A DNA stretch of 64,000 bases from Dactylorhiza incarnata (GCA_033032865.1 JAWHQI010000276.1:1798001-1862000); one strand, 5' to 3'; shown: positions 44,626 through 57,849, numbered from the stretch's first letter. Numbers and translations are program-made. Notes: generated by a model not told the origin, from the sequence alone.

Positions 44626-46489
44626 ATCGTTTACGCATCCCGAGTAAACCAATTCAAGCTAAGGGGAAAAAAGTAGCTGGTTAGGAGATTGTGACACAGA
44701 GTAAAATGAGAAGTCACATACTCACATGCGTAAAAATATAGCAACAAAGATTTCTAATTATACTACATAGTTTATAGATTTCAAAAGGTTACAGAGATAT
44801 TATTCTACTCAAAATAGGAATTACGGTGAATCGTCTAGTCATGTGTAAGGAGAAAATAGATGGACCGCTGAGATGAGCATTGCCTAGGATTTGGATTTGG
44901 GATGACCTCCACTAAAATCCATTAGTGTCGGGGACCATATGGTTGCATGTTCACATTCTCTCCACGGCACTAGATCGGTTCACTACACGAATCGGTAGGA
45001 CTTTAGGTTTTAATCGGGCTTGGGTCACGGTGAGATACACAAAGGTAAGCATAAAGGCTAAACGCACCAAACCCAAATGAGCTAATCATAATAATAAACT
45101 AGCAAGCAACCACAAAGTGCAGGAGTGCACAATACCCCCAGACTTAAAATTGACAATATGGGTGTGTGCCCCGCCTAATCCAAACACAAATCTCAAACAG
45201 GTTTTCATATAAGTTTTTTTTTCACATTTTATTTTCTTTTTCAATCATTTCTCTTTTTTTTCTCTTTCTCAATTTTTTTTCAAATCATTTTCAGCATATT
45301 TTCAATAAAAGCACAACCACCACCACAACATTTTCCATATCACACCCCCAAAATAAGAATATAAATCAGCTCTTGCTTGGTATTTAGGTGCATGACTAGG
45401 ATCGACATTTTGGCTTTGGTGATAACTAGGTAGAGCTGAATCAAATGACATGGATAGGCTCAAGGAGTTTAGCAAGGGAAGATGATATGAGCGAAAGACA
45501 GGCTCAACCAGGCCAAATGAAGGCCTACGTTACTCTCATGAAAATGAACTATCCTATGTCCATGCTTCAAGAATAGCCTGGGGCAAGTTCTTAGCCCCCG
45601 AGAAAGGCAATCCTTCCTCTGAACTCAAACAATTTGAGGCTATCGATTATCTACACTCATCCCTACGCTACCATTTGATTCACCCTGCATTCACCAATTT
45701 GAGTAGAATAATTAACAATTACACTTAGAGAAATAAAATAAACTAAAATTATAAGGTGAAATCTACTCTACACATATTTTTACACAAATGGGAGCACTCG
45801 ACTAGGAGCACTGCACGAGTAACAACTTACTCCGCTACACAATCCTAAACCAGCACCTCAATTTTCCAATTAAGAAGTAAAATTGAATTAAACTCGGAGC
45901 ATGCTCGCGGGTAAGTGCGTTCTTAAGTGGGTGTAGTGGTATGCAATCAAATATGACCCAAGAACAAGAATGAAATCTTCTAGTATGCTGTGCTTTGAGT
46001 GAGTGCACAGGTATACACATGCACTCCCAACCCCCAGACTGAAATGAAAGGCAGGTAGGCACATTCTTTAAGCAGAAATTAACAAAAGGTGAAATGAGAA
46101 AGTGTTACCCATGTTTCGAGGTACACATACTCGAAGATTGAATTAGATTTGAATTTGGGAGCTAACCTTTATCAAAGAGCATCCACCTGCGAAAAGCATC
46201 AACTACCACCCCAAAAAATTAAGAAAAGAAGGAAGTATAATATAAGAAAATATTTTTAACCAATTAAACTATTCTAATATCAGGCAGATGCAAATAGTAA
46301 GCACACATCAAAGGGAAGGAAGCATTATCAAAGATTAAGACACCATGGGGACGAAGACCCAGCAGAATAAAATATAACACATGTTGTTCACAACAACTAA
46401 TCTAAAAAAAACAAATAAAAGCAACAACAGCTGCTGCACAAAAAAAACTGTCTGGAAAAGCTAAACAAGAATCAGAAAAGAGATCTTAT
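44626..46489 (-). other. E7 3' non-coding region
   Basis: Nothing I can support as coding. It contains a pyrimidine-rich stretch (45205-45290) and short A/T-rich parts. Confidence 0.6.
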
Positions 46490-47741
46490 CAAGAAGATGG
46501 TGAAGAATCAGAGGGAGGATTAGGAGGCTGGGGACGATTCCTCCGCTGGTAGCGCATTCAGACATGACCAGCAGGCGGAGGATCAAAACCCAAATGAGCC
46601 CCAATACGCATAAAAAATTCATACTGGATTGACATGGACTACTCCAGCAAAGAGAGGCGCTCGACAACTACAGGACTGACCTCCTCCTCGACTTTCCTGG
46701 TAGAACGCCTCCGACGAGCAGAGGTAGATGGTGCAGGAGCAGCGGAGGCAGGACGCGCAGAACCCGCTGAAGAACTACCCTCAGGAATATCGGATGACTC
46801 ATCCTCATCAACCGACCCTCTCCCAAGAAGAACATAGGTGATGCCATGACCATACTGCACTCTCTACACAAGCTTGAAGGCCTGCATCAAGCCTTGGGTA
46901 ATACTCTGTCCCTCGGTTACAACAACCATCCGGGGTGTAACCTCCATGATGCCAAGGCCCTTGGCAATTTTGGAGACATAATGCGCCCCGCCAATTGATT
47001 TTAATGGAGCATGTGTTTGATGCAGGAGGTACTGAGCGAGTACCCTGCCAAGATGCAGGGGAAACTCCTGATGCATGCTATATAGGTAAAGGAGTTCTTG
47101 CCACCCCGCTACGTTGCGGCTCATTGTTCGAGCATTGATGGAATACCTGATCAAGTGATGCACGTAGCGTAGTGCAAGAGAAACAATAGATGTGGACTTT
47201 GCAGCACGAGCCTCATATGGCGCATCCCGTTCCGTGTTCGTCTGCCAGAATTCGCTGGAGAGACGCCCGTGGGGAACTCGTGAGGATGGGTGAGTACATC
47301 CCAGTTTTTGAGTTCCGCCTGGGTATAGATTCGAATGTAGACTGCCAGCATGCATGGACCCATGGTAAAGGTCTGCCCAAACATCCGGAGCGAAAGTGTA
47401 ATGGCCTCCCCGAAGATTTCATCCACCACATCACGACAACGGAGAGTGGAGAGGAATTCGAGGGTGAGTTTTGCGTACCCATCATCTGTAATGGAGAATT
47501 GGTTTGCCCATGAGCCCACCTCAAGAAGTCGTCTCACCACTGCGTTGAGGTCGATGGACTCAAGCTTCGAGAAAGAGACAAAACGAAAATTATGGAGCTC
47601 TTTCCCCCGCAAAGTTTCATACCTAGTATGTTCCTCCCGAGCTTCGAAGGTGAGCATCTCCGCGATGGAGATTTCGGCCCGACGAGGAACAAGAGCTCCA
47701 GAACCCCGCGCATTCCTTTGGAATTGCAGCTTTGGCCCCAT
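46490..47741 (-). pseudogene. E7 Athila ORF1-like gene
   Basis: Starts at ATGGGGCCAAAG (47741). The first frame encodes EARAA-free N-terminal sequence, then DAVV-like and LTLEFLSTLRCRD, ITLSLRMFGQTF; the protein shifts frame around 47270-47300 and continues with LSSEFWQTN, SIVSLALRYVHHLI, GRVLAQYLL and KIAKGLGI to a TAG at 46864. The same frame runs on through Ser/Ala/Pro-rich and RRRRST sequence to about 46490, with further stops. This order (EFLST..., FW, LRY.H, LA..LGL) is that of the Athila ORF1 family, a plant retrotransposon protein of unknown function. Here it lies 3' of the gag-like gene. Confidence 0.65.
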
Positions 47742-48400
47742 GGTGAGCTTCGATCAAGCTTTGGAGAAGAGTGGCGAGACATCTGGTGGCGGAGGCGAGG
47801 GGAAACGGCGAAGACAGCAAGGGTTCATCGATGGCGAAAATGCGGGACGAACGATGAGCGAAAAGCCCTAAATAAATGGATTGGGATGGCCAGCAGGGGT
47901 TTTAATCCGTCAAAAATACACGATCATGCATTTTTGGCAGGCGCACGATACCCGATCGTGCGATCTGTAAAATCACAATGTGCAAGATTTTGGATCAAAA
48001 TCGTTGTACCCACAAAATGAAACATAACGAGATGAATTACAAATGACACGAGCAAAAATTCAGCGATCAATAACAACAGACTGAATCTTGAAAACTAGAC
48101 CCGGCAGTTCAAAAGCAATAATGCAATACGAATATCAAACAAAAGAACAAAAATAAGATCTACTCCTACTCCAAGATAAGTACTGGGGTTACTGTCATCC
48201 CAGCACAACTTATTAAAAGAAATTGGCATATTAACTTATTGGCCTATGAAACAGGAAGGATCCAGGCAACTTTTCTATTCTCCGCTTCGGTAGTGGGTAC
48301 CGATATGGGGACAAGACAGTCACCCCTCTTCCAACATAATCATACATGTGCCTCACATGTAGAGGGAAGAGGAAGTTGGAAGAAAACGAGGGATCCTCGC
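47742..48400 (-). promoter_or_regulatory. E7 spacer with LTR-like promoter block
   Basis: At 47920-47970 are CACGATCATGC and CGCACGATACCCGATCGTGCG, the same motif as in the E7 LTR U3. About 60 bp downstream (minus) is the TATA-like CATTTATTTAGGGC (47867-47880), 125-140 bp before the ATG at 47741. The rest of the spacer shows nothing. Confidence 0.5.
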
Positions 48401-49392
48401 TCAACCCACCAAAACTATCGTGTCACAGTCCTCTAGGAGTACCCGCGAGAGCAAAACCTGCATAGGCTCAAATAATGAAAGGTGATTAAGAACTAAAAAT
48501 GAGGAAAAACATAAATAATTAGAGCAAGGGGGAGTGATCCTAGTCTCACTCCCATCAGGTTTTCCAGAAAACTTATCGCCCGCTACATTAGAATTAGTGT
48601 AGGCATAATATGACCCGCTAGGAGCATCACTGATGAGTTGGACCTTCTCCTCTGGTGATGAGGTATAAACCACCTCACTAAGGAAAATATCCTCCTCAGT
48701 GCAACTCAGCACAACATCGGGTTCCATAGGCTCATCCTGCACATCTAGAAATTCATCAATAAGAGAAGAAGACAAATGCATACTGATACAGGAAAATATT
48801 TGAGTAGAAATAGGACTCAATATAGAGTCCGAAAGGATGGAAGAAATATCCTCAGATACAGAATCCATAAGAAAGGATGGCACCAGAGAGGAAGAAAACT
48901 CCAAAATGTCATCATAGTGATCAACATCGACGCTAGTGGACAAATCTGTCATGCTCCCATGAAGACACGGGGGCACGACTTATATTTCATCAACGACGGA
49001 AGGGGTAGTGTGATAGGTGAACGGTGGAATGGTGACAAGAGCAGGCTCATCATCAACCTCCAGTTGCATTCTCCATATCTCACAGTCCTTCAATGCATGA
49101 TCAAAACTCTGACAACACAAGCAGCGCTTCCCGGTAGGTTTTGACCACGGAGAGGCCAAACCACCCGGCGTAGTCGATGCTCGCGAAGGGGCCACATAAT
49201 TATAATACATAGGTTCATTCTACAAAGATCTAGATTCTCCATACGATGAACTATACAGATTATAATTATGGCTTCCTGAATAGCACTCATCGCTTGAATG
49301 ATTAAACGATTTACACCATCTACATTGTTGATAGGCATACAACGTGGTGCAAAGAAGGATTCACAAATAATATAAGCTGGAAAATAACTCAT
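48401..49392 (-). pseudogene. E7 gag-like gene with CCHC-like motif
   Basis: An ORF region on the minus strand. The frame from 49210 encodes CLCCQSFDHALKDC, close to a CCHC zinc knuckle but with Phe/Asp in place of the usual Gly before His, then a TAA at 48980, then an acidic Ser/Asp/Glu-rich tail (DEFLDVQDEPMEPD) to 48401. Upstream, a different frame (49392-49090) may hold the shifted N-terminal part. It is the first gene after the PBS, so gag-like by position. No retroviral protease motif follows. I cannot assign a known family beyond the knuckle. Confidence 0.45.
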
Positions 49393-49556
49393 AATGCACG
49401 AAGGAAAAAATAAATCAACAGAAACCTGATTTTTGAAATACTTTAAAACAGATAAAAAGAGAATTTACAAACACTAAATAAAAACAAATGCGATATACAA
49501 ATGGAAAAGACTTTATCTCTTGTCGCTCTCTCTTAATTAACTCACATGATTGTGTT

Positions 49557-49573
49557 CCCCGACAATGGTGCCA
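49557..49573 (-). other. E7 primer binding site
   Basis: TGGCACCATTGTCGGGG on the minus strand, six bases after the LTR end; resembles TGGCGCCGTTGCCGGGG of Athila/Tat elements. Confidence 0.8.
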
Positions 49574-49579
49574 AAAACA

Positions 49580-51195
49580 TGATGCGTGAATCCCACACAC
49601 CGCTATAGGCGGTGCAAGACTGCGACACGAAACGGCTGTGTACCGATCGTTCAAGTAATATAAAATGTGGGAGTGAATCCCCAAGTATCGAATCATAAAG
49701 GAACATCGTAAGCTGGAGTTATCTATTGAGGAAGGACTTGAGATTGAAGTCCTTTAGGTCAGATGGATAACGGAAAAAGGGGTGATTTGGATTGTGGAAA
49801 AATAAAAGAAAAGGATTAAACTACTCCTATGTAGCCGCTATGCACTGCTTCGCCATGCGGATGGAAACTATGGAGGCCGCTATGCACTGCTTCGCAAGGA
49901 GGATGGATGAGTAGGCAAGAGGATGAGGTGAGAGTAACTGTGGAATGGTTTGAAGGTCGCAAGCACCTCGTCAACAAGCAAGCAACTAGCAATTGCTAGT
50001 GCGGCACACGATCATGATGGGTAAATGGATGGTGGAATGGGTCTCTCCTCACTTGCATAGACCACGTAGAAAACTTAACATAGACATGAAATATACTAAA
50101 TATCATAACAAGGTGCAGTACACATTATTCATACACACAAATGATAAAGGAAAACAGTACTACAATATGAAGGGGTGAGATTACAACCAAAGGGACGGAG
50201 ACTCATTAGAGGTTCACAGCCAAAATCTAGGGTTGTCAATCCTTGTCCGAGCTCGGGCTCCATCTGTCGTCTGTGGTTCGGAGAGGAGTTGTCACTTCCT
50301 TCTAGTTTACCTATCTTCATCGTCAATCATCTTCGCTTCTGACCTCGCCAGAGAAATTCATATATGCAACAAGAAATCCCTCATTGGAGGAGGCCAAGAG
50401 GATTCTCCGTCTAGTTATTTGCAAGAGAAAGGCAACCAGAGCCCCTCACGAAGGTGGGCGGCGATGGAGCGATGAAGATGGCGGGCTAGAGCGGAAGAAC
50501 GATGCTCCCCTAAAAATGAATCGATTTTTCGATCGAGTGAACCTGCGCGCTTAAATAGAGGCGTTAAATTAATAAACGCACTATCAAAATGCACGACCGT
50601 GCATTTTGGGCTGTGCAATTTACAGAGATAAACATTGCCTGGAGCTACAGGAAGGTCGTGCATTTTTGTTCAGGCACAAGCGGAATGCTCGTGCGCGACC
50701 AAAAATGCACGGAGTGGGGCAGGCTGCAGATTTTTCCTGCTTCCAGGTAGGTCATGCATTTTCCTTCACGCATGATTGGATTCAATCGTGCGTTAAGGAA
50801 AACGCACGATGAACATCATCACAAACATCTCTGAGTAAATCGCACGATCGCTTCAATCGTGTGTTAACAATAATCGCACAGTCGTGCGATTTACCCATAT
50901 TGCAATGCTCAGCTCAAGGGCATAATCCACATGTACACAATCAAAATCAAAGCTCCAACCATACAGGAAATGAGACTAACATCCACAAAACAAACATAAA
51001 AGGCATGGGGAACCCCCAAACACATACCCCCAGCATAGAATGCACAATTGCACACCCCGATAGGCAAAAAGAGTGCACTATGTGTAAAGTGATGACTAAA
51101 GAAAATATGAGCATTTTAATGTTAAAAGGGCAGTGCACGAGTGAGAAAACAGGCCCAGATGAGTCCGAAAAACCCTATATAAACAAGACTCATCA
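49580..51195 (-). mobile_element. E7 5' LTR
   Basis: 1616 bp, TGATGAGTCTTG (51195) to GCATCA (49580). U3 motifs are at 50585-50900; a TATA-like CTATTTAAGCG lies downstream of them at about 50550-50560 (minus). Confidence 0.9.
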
Positions 51196-51200
51196 ATGAT

Positions 51201-53165
51201 TGAGCTAAGAGACAGAGTAGCACAGTGGAAAAAGAATATAATATGCATGAGTATTAATATCCCATGTACTTAAACAAGTCATTCTTCCACTTGTTAAAAG
51301 ATTTTGAAAGATACAAGTGAAGAAGAGACCTTAAAGATAATCATGATAAAGCATGTTAAAAGTACATGATCAAATTAACAATGCGGAAAAGCAAAACAAG
51401 GTTACTAAGATTAATATATTTGTAAAGAATATTTTTGGTTTGGTTTGACTCTTCCAACAATATGTCTATACTCTTCACATATGAGCATTAACTTTGAAAC
51501 ATTTCCATAACTAATAGGCAAGCATGATTTGACATATTAAAAAAGATAAGATCTATAGTGTAACTAATTCGTATTTCAAGTAAAGAAAACATTATAGAAA
51601 TCATGCATTGGAATCTAGTGCTTTTACTTTGGTTTTTAGAGAATTATGTAAATATGCATTTTGATCTAATTCTCATGAGTAGAAGCTTTATGAAAAATAA
51701 TGATGTGTCCATAAAAGTGTTTTGATAAGAGTATATAAGTGAAATAATCAAAACACAAGAGATATGTAATGAAATAGTAAAACAATATTAAGATTGTAAT
51801 CTTATAATTACTTTCACATATCAATTCTAGAAGAGAACTTCAAAGCACATAAAAAGATTACAACTACCAAGGTGCTTCACCCACAGAAAGCTCATTAAGA
51901 CTTATCAGGGAGCAAAGTATTTCTTGGGGGATCACTTTAGCATGATTTTATACATTTCTATTTTAAGTGATCCGGTGGAAAATAGATGTGATAAAGAAAA
52001 TGTGTTTGAACAAGACACTTTATAATTTTTCAAAGGTGCTCAACCTCCCAATGCTCATTAAGACTTATCTGGAGGGTGAGTAGTGCTTGGTGGAGTTAAC
52101 TTTGTCATTTTATTTCGTATTTTTAAATTTGGGACAAAGGTCTTCGAATTCACTTGTTTTTGCAAACACTAACAATATTGAAATAACACTTCAATATGTG
52201 CAAGAAATATTTTGTTTGAGAGATGGTGTAGGTAATATAGACACACAACTTAATAAGTTAAAGCACTTACACTACACGATCCTGTAAGACTAAGACTATG
52301 AGCACTTGTAGATTACCAAAATATTGAGTGAATGAATCATTGATTAACATAAAACATTACTCATACTTAGAGGCATGCTTAGGCAATCTTACACAGTTTT
52401 CTATTGACCATTTAATTGCACATAATATGATTAAGGTCAAGGCATGACAAGGTAAAACAATGTTTAGGAAACTTGAAATGAAATATTAAACATTGAAGAA
52501 AATTTTTAAGTGTATACCTTATTAATTTTGACCATTTGTAATGAAAATAATAAGATGTTTTGCTCAAGTGAAGTTTTTATAATCAAGATATATTTTTGTA
52601 AATATTGATAACAAACAAATGACAAAAATATACTTTTCATCATTTTTTGGATTATTTAAATTTTTTTTGTACTTATGAAATAAGACAAATAAGAAACAAT
52701 TCAAATCTGAGAAAACAAACAGAGAAAATGCATGAGAAACATTCCAGAAATATTTTAGAAAAAATAGAATGAAAATTTGGCCAAAGAAGCTAATGCCTGG
52801 CGTTAAATTCTTAACGCCCAAACAGAACACTGTTTTCTTAGGTTTTTGAATTTTTTTTTGGATTAGAGTTTATGTATATAGACCTTCTTAGTGTAAAAAT
52901 TTCAGAGAATTTGAAGATGATTATAAGGCTATTTAAGCATATTTTTTGGTAGTTATAAAATGGTTTTTGTATTTTATATTTGATTTTGATTTTCTAGAAA
53001 TGGAAAATTAACTAAGGTGCAAACATAGATATATAGATGTATACAGATGAATAAGCAGAAAGAGTTGTTAAGTTCAGAGAAATATAATAACGACGCAGGG
53101 CATTAATGATAACGTTGAGCGTAAGGGCTTTTTGTTCAAATTTAATAATTGTGATGTAGATAGAT
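51201..53165 (-). other. E6 3' non-coding region
   Basis: AT-rich, no gene supported. About 51200-52400 is homologous to E4 31850-33050 in inverted orientation. Two patches (52793-52820 and 53090-53130) carry the GGCGTT/AACGCC motif of the E6 LTR, in the place where E5 has its ORF2 promoter. Confidence 0.6.
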
Positions 53166-56100
53166 TTATGTAATATAAGATGTGATGAGATCAATATGAT
53201 TGATAAAGTAGTACAGAAGTTTGTCTTGAGGAGAGATTGATTTTGATGGGTTATAATTTGATATATCTAAGAATCCTAATTCCTGTCTAAGCATGTTGAA
53301 ACAAGCATCGGGGAGAGGTTTTGTAAAGATTTTTTCAAGTTGGGATTCCATTCCTATGAAGCTAACTCTCACATGTTCTTTCTTAATGTGATCCCTAATG
53401 AAGTGATGGCACACATCTATGTGTTTGGATCGTGAATGATGAACGAGATTGTTGGTTAGATCTATTGCACTTTTGTGGTCACATTTTAATTCAATATTAT
53501 TTAGAAGCAACCCAAAGTCTTCTAGTGTTTGACTCATCAAAAGGGTTTATGCACAACAACTTCCTAGTGTGACATATTCAGCCTCAGTGGTGGAGAGGCC
53601 AACAAAATTCTGTTTCCTAGTCGACCAAGCAACTAGTGAGGGGCCTAAAAAGTGACATGTGCCGCTTGTGCTTTTACGATCTAGTGAGCACCCATCATAA
53701 TCAGAGTTGGAATATCCATGCAATACAAATGATTCATTATAAGGATACCATAATCCTAGAATAGATGATCCAATTAAATATCTAAAAATTCATTTGACCG
53801 CTTTTAAATGAGATTCTATAGGATTAGCTTGAAATCTAGCACGTAAGCAAACGACAAACATAATATAAGGTCTAGACGCACTTAGGTATAATAATGACCA
53901 TATCATTCCTTTATATAGTGTTTGATCAATAGAGATTCCAGATTCATCTTTTCCTAAATTTAGAGAGGCACTCATAAGAGTGGAGGCTTGTTGTAAATTT
54001 TCAAATCCAAATCTTTGTAACATGCCATGAAGATATTTAGATTGATTTATAAATATTCCTCATTTCTTTGTTTGATTTGAAAACCTGGAAAATAAGTAAG
54101 TTCTCCTACCAAGCTCATTTCAAATTCATTTTGCATCACACTTACAACTTCATTACATAATTGGTCATTAGTGGCTCTAAAAATGATGTCATCTACATAG
54201 ATTTGTAAAATGATTAGATCTTTTTAACATGTTTGATAAAGAGTGTATTATCGGCACTTCCCATTACATAATCGTGCTTTAATAGAAATGAAGTTAATCT
54301 TTCATACCAAGCACGAGGCGCTTATTTTAAACCATAAAGTGCTTTATCTAGTTTAAAAACATGATTTGGGATTTTTTCATTTATAAAACGGGGGGGGGGG
54401 GGGGGGGGGTTATTCAACACACTTTTTCCTTAATAATTCCATTTATGAAAGCACTTTTAACATCCATTTGAAATTGTTTAAATCTTTTGAAACTTGCAAA
54501 GGCAAGAAAAACTCAAATAGATTCTAAGCGAGCTACGAGTGCAAAGGTTTCATCAAAATCTACCCCATCGATTTATGAATAACCATGTGCTAATAAGCGA
54601 GCTTTGTTCCTAGTAATCCTAGATTCACTATCTAATTTATTTTTGAAATTCCATTTAATGCCTATTACCGGATGATTTGATGGTCTTTCTATAAGATTCC
54701 AAATCTTATTATGTTCAAATTGTTCTAATTTTTCATGGATAGCTAAATACCAAAATTCATCGTTTAGCGTGGTAGAGACATTTTTGGGTTCAATTTCAGA
54801 AACAAAGCATAAATTAGAGAAGGATTCAAGAATGGAAGAGCGTGTCCATACCTCTCTTGACGGTTCTCCAATGATTAGTTCCCTTGGATGATTTTTTGTG
54901 AATCTAAGCGCGCTTGGAGGCACGAACACTTCTTGCACCACCAATATTTCTTTGTAAACTCCAAGTGGTTCAATATCATCCTCCTCCGAGGGTGAAGGGG
55001 GTTCCTCTTATTTTACAGCAGTGTTAGAATCTACACAAGGAACAAATTCATCAAACTTCACATGAATAAACTCTTCAACCTTTTTAGACTTTTATTGTAT
55101 ATCCTATATGCTTTACTAGTTGAAGAGTAGCCAAGAAATATTCCTTCATCACATTTCTCATGAAATTTTTCTAATGCATCTTTGGTGTTTAAGATAAAGT
55201 ATTGAAACCCAAAAACATTAAAGTAAGATACATTAGGTTTCCATTTGTAATATAATTCATTTGGTGTTAATTTCAAAATTGGACGAAGCATGACTCGTTT
55301 TATAACATAAAAAGATGTATTTACCGCTTCGTCCCAAAAAGATCTAGGCAACCTATACTTGGATAGGACAGTGTGTGCAAGTTCCTGAAGGGTTCTATTT
55401 TTCTTTCTCCACCACACCATTTTGTTGGGGGTGCGTGGAGAGGAAAATTCATATTTAATACCAAGATTATTAAAAAAAGTGGTGAAACTATAATTTTAAA
55501 TTCTCCTCCATTATCCGATCGAATGCACTTAGTTTTTAAGTCTAATTCATTTTGAATGCGATTGCATAGTTTTGTAAATTCAGAAAAAGCATTGAATTTG
55601 GAGGTAAGAAATAGTGTCCAAGTAAATCTAGAGAAATCATCAATCAATACAAATGTGTAATTATTACCACTTAAACTGCAAGTGCTAAATGGCCCCAATA
55701 GGTCCATGCGAATTAGTTGTAGGGGTCTAGTGGTGGACATTTCATATAAGTTTTTGAAATATGTTTTAGAGAATAATCCTTTTTTGCATGGCGGGCATAA
55801 AGTAGATAGGTTTCCATTAAGCATTGGTAAACCCCTTATTATTTTACTTTTTGATAAATTTATGATCAACTTTGTGCTAGTGTGACCAAGACGCCTATGC
55901 TCTAATTCAAGTTCTTCATTTTTTGTGATTAGACATTTTAGTGACACACGCGATAGTTCAAGAAAAGAAATTAAATAGATATTGTGAATTCTTGGTGCAG
56001 TGAGTACACTATCATTAGTCTTAGGATCTCTAATTTTGCACAAATTTGTAGAAGACTCAAATAAAGCATTACGACCTTTATCGCATAGTTGACTAATAGA

Positions 56101-56634
56101 GATTAAGTTGTGTTTTATGTCTTTTACATATAAGAAATTAGTAAGGGAGAAGCAGTCGTTACCCACTGTACTGGTGCCTATGATTCTTCCTTTTCCATTG
56201 TCACCAAATGTCACCGTTCCTACTTTTTTCTTTGTGAGGCTAAAGAACTTTGCTTTATCGCCTGTCATGTGTTTGGAACATCTTGAGTCCAAGTACCACA
56301 TGTATTCCTTGTCCTTAGCCTGCCAACACACATAAAAAGAAGGTGTTAGTGAAGATCTGGATACCCATGAGGTTCCTCCCATAATATTGGTGGTGACCTT
56401 AGGTACCCAGATTTGTTTTAAAGTGCGCTTTTCCTTCTTCCTGCAAGAGTCTGTGGTGTGACCAAAAAACAAACAATTGGCACAGGCAACAAAAGGGGTT
56501 GAGACCCTTTTCAGAGAATTTTGTTGACCCTTGCTAGTAGACAAGGAGGTAGAAGGGGTGACAGAATTTTTTGAATACAAAGAATTTTGGTTTTTTAAAC
56601 CAGAGCTAACGCTAGCTTTAGAAGTTAACAATGG
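53166..56634 (-). pseudogene. pol: E6 gag end and pol
   Basis: From 56634: gag C-terminus with knuckle CANCLFFGHTTDSC (56443-56484) and the QIWVPK linker. The protease active site reads WYLDSRCSKHMTGD, with Arg for the catalytic-loop Gly of DSG. Then HNLISISQLCDKG, integrase zinc finger (HRRLGHTS, CPPCKKG) and core (MDLLGPF, IDDFSRFTW, RSDNGGEF). A frameshift follows; the integrase end (VFGFQYF, GIFLGYSS), RT start (HPVIGIKWNFKNK), a strongly decayed RT core, RT end (QRFGFENL) and RNase H (NIELKCDHKSAIDL, IFTKPLP) are in separate frames. A run of 20 G (54390-54409) lies in the RT. It encodes the usual copia enzymes but is inactive. Confidence 0.9.
54390..54409. repeat. 20-G homopolymer in E6 RT
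   Basis: An expanded G run inside a former coding region; its length may be uncertain. Confidence 0.8.
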
Positions 56635-56639
56635 GCGGT
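56635..56639. repeat. E8 target site duplication
   Basis: GCGGT here and at 61098-61102. Confidence 0.9.
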
Positions 56640-57636
56640 TGTCACAACCCGCATTTTTCCCACGAATTTAATACATATTATCAGAGCAAGGGGAAAATAC
56701 GCATCGTAATTCCACGTCCTGCAGGAGACGACTATAGACGCTCAAGCAAACACTCCTTACGATAAATTTATAAAAGACATATATGTGATTGAGATAAAAA
56801 GAGAATTTACATTTTAGCTTAGGACCATGTCCCTCGGTCTGGTGGATCACTAGTCCACATGTAGAAAGCTATACATACGCAGCGGAAAATAAGTTCATTT
56901 TTAGCGTACATGAGCATGAAGATCAACATCCCAGAAATGATATGCACATATCTATGTTTAGTATAGTAAGAAACGATTTTCTACGACCTTCAAAGTATGT
57001 GACAATTATTTAAAATCATGATATGCAAGAATGATATTTTTATACCAGTGGAGTAACTAATGCAGCCTAGCATAAAGCTTCCCAGAGAGCAAGTAGGTAA
57101 ACAACCCGAAAGTAACAGCAAAACTACTAGCAAGTAAACTAAGCATAAAAGCCAAACGGCCGCCAACAACTGACACGAACCCGCAGGAAAGAAGGAAAAC
57201 ATCCAAAAGAAGGCAACAACTTAAGAACTGCCCCTTACGTAGAAGAGAGGAAGGGCCTCGACAGGAAAACAAAACGACACCACTCTAACTCCTGCGGCAG
57301 CTAAAGACCTGAACCTGAGACATTCATAAGAAAAGAATGCCTCAGCCCAAAGGGTGCAAGAAAACCAAGATTAACAGCAATCAGAAATAAAAGATTGCAG
57401 AAAGGAGAACTAAGCAGATAAACAACAATAATCTTACAACAACTCGAGCCAGTTCAAACGAGTGCACTCGGTAAGAGGAAAAACCTGCAGCAGAAGGTAA
57501 TAGCCAAAGCAATCAAAGCCAACCGCGTGTCCGCCATTGCGGCTCAGAGGTGATGGTTAAACATATAATATCATAATACATATATATAAGCATGTATGTT
57601 TATAAGAACTTGAGACTGATCAGCTCAAATTAAACA

Positions 57637-57849
57637 GGTGGCGGTCCTTTATCCTCTTCCAACCCAAAAAGCCAAAACCGGGTGGTGGTACTCTATCCAC
57701 TGCCACCCAAAAAGCCAAAACCGTATGGTGGTCCTTTATCCACTGCCACCCGAAAAGGCAAAACCGGGTGGTGGTCCTTTATCCACTGCCACCCAAAAAG
57801 TCAAAACCGGGTGGTGGTCCTTTATCCACTGCCACCCAAAAACTACCCA
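57637..57849. repeat. 43-bp minisatellite
   Basis: Five units starting at 57637, 57681, 57724, 57767 and 57810: GGTGGTGGTCCTTTATCCAC, then TGCCACCCAAAAAG.CAAAACCG. GGTGG and CCACC within each unit are complementary. The period is not a multiple of three, so apparent ORFs here are accidental. Confidence 0.95.

Larger units (their letters stand above)
42967..51195 (-). mobile_element. E7: Athila/Tat-like gypsy element without pol
   Basis: Minus-strand element of 8229 bp. LTRs 42967-44611 and 49580-51195; PBS 49557-49573 (TGGCACCATTGTCGGGG, the Athila/Tat type rather than initiator Met); PPT 44612-44625; TSD ATGAT. Between them are a zinc-knuckle gag-like ORF and an Athila ORF1-like gene but no protease, RT, RNase H or integrase. 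It is therefore non-autonomous. LTRs are visibly diverged (about one difference in six over the first 60 bases). It is nested in the 3' non-coding part of E6. Confidence 0.85.

Noticed and set aside
45166..45387. Phe/Ser-rich ORF resembling a membrane protein
   Set aside because: Low-complexity pyrimidine-rich DNA in E7 non-coding sequence.
47190..48020. Plus-strand ORFs opposite the Athila-like gene of E7
   Set aside because: The minus strand carries the recognisable family motifs; the plus-strand products match nothing.
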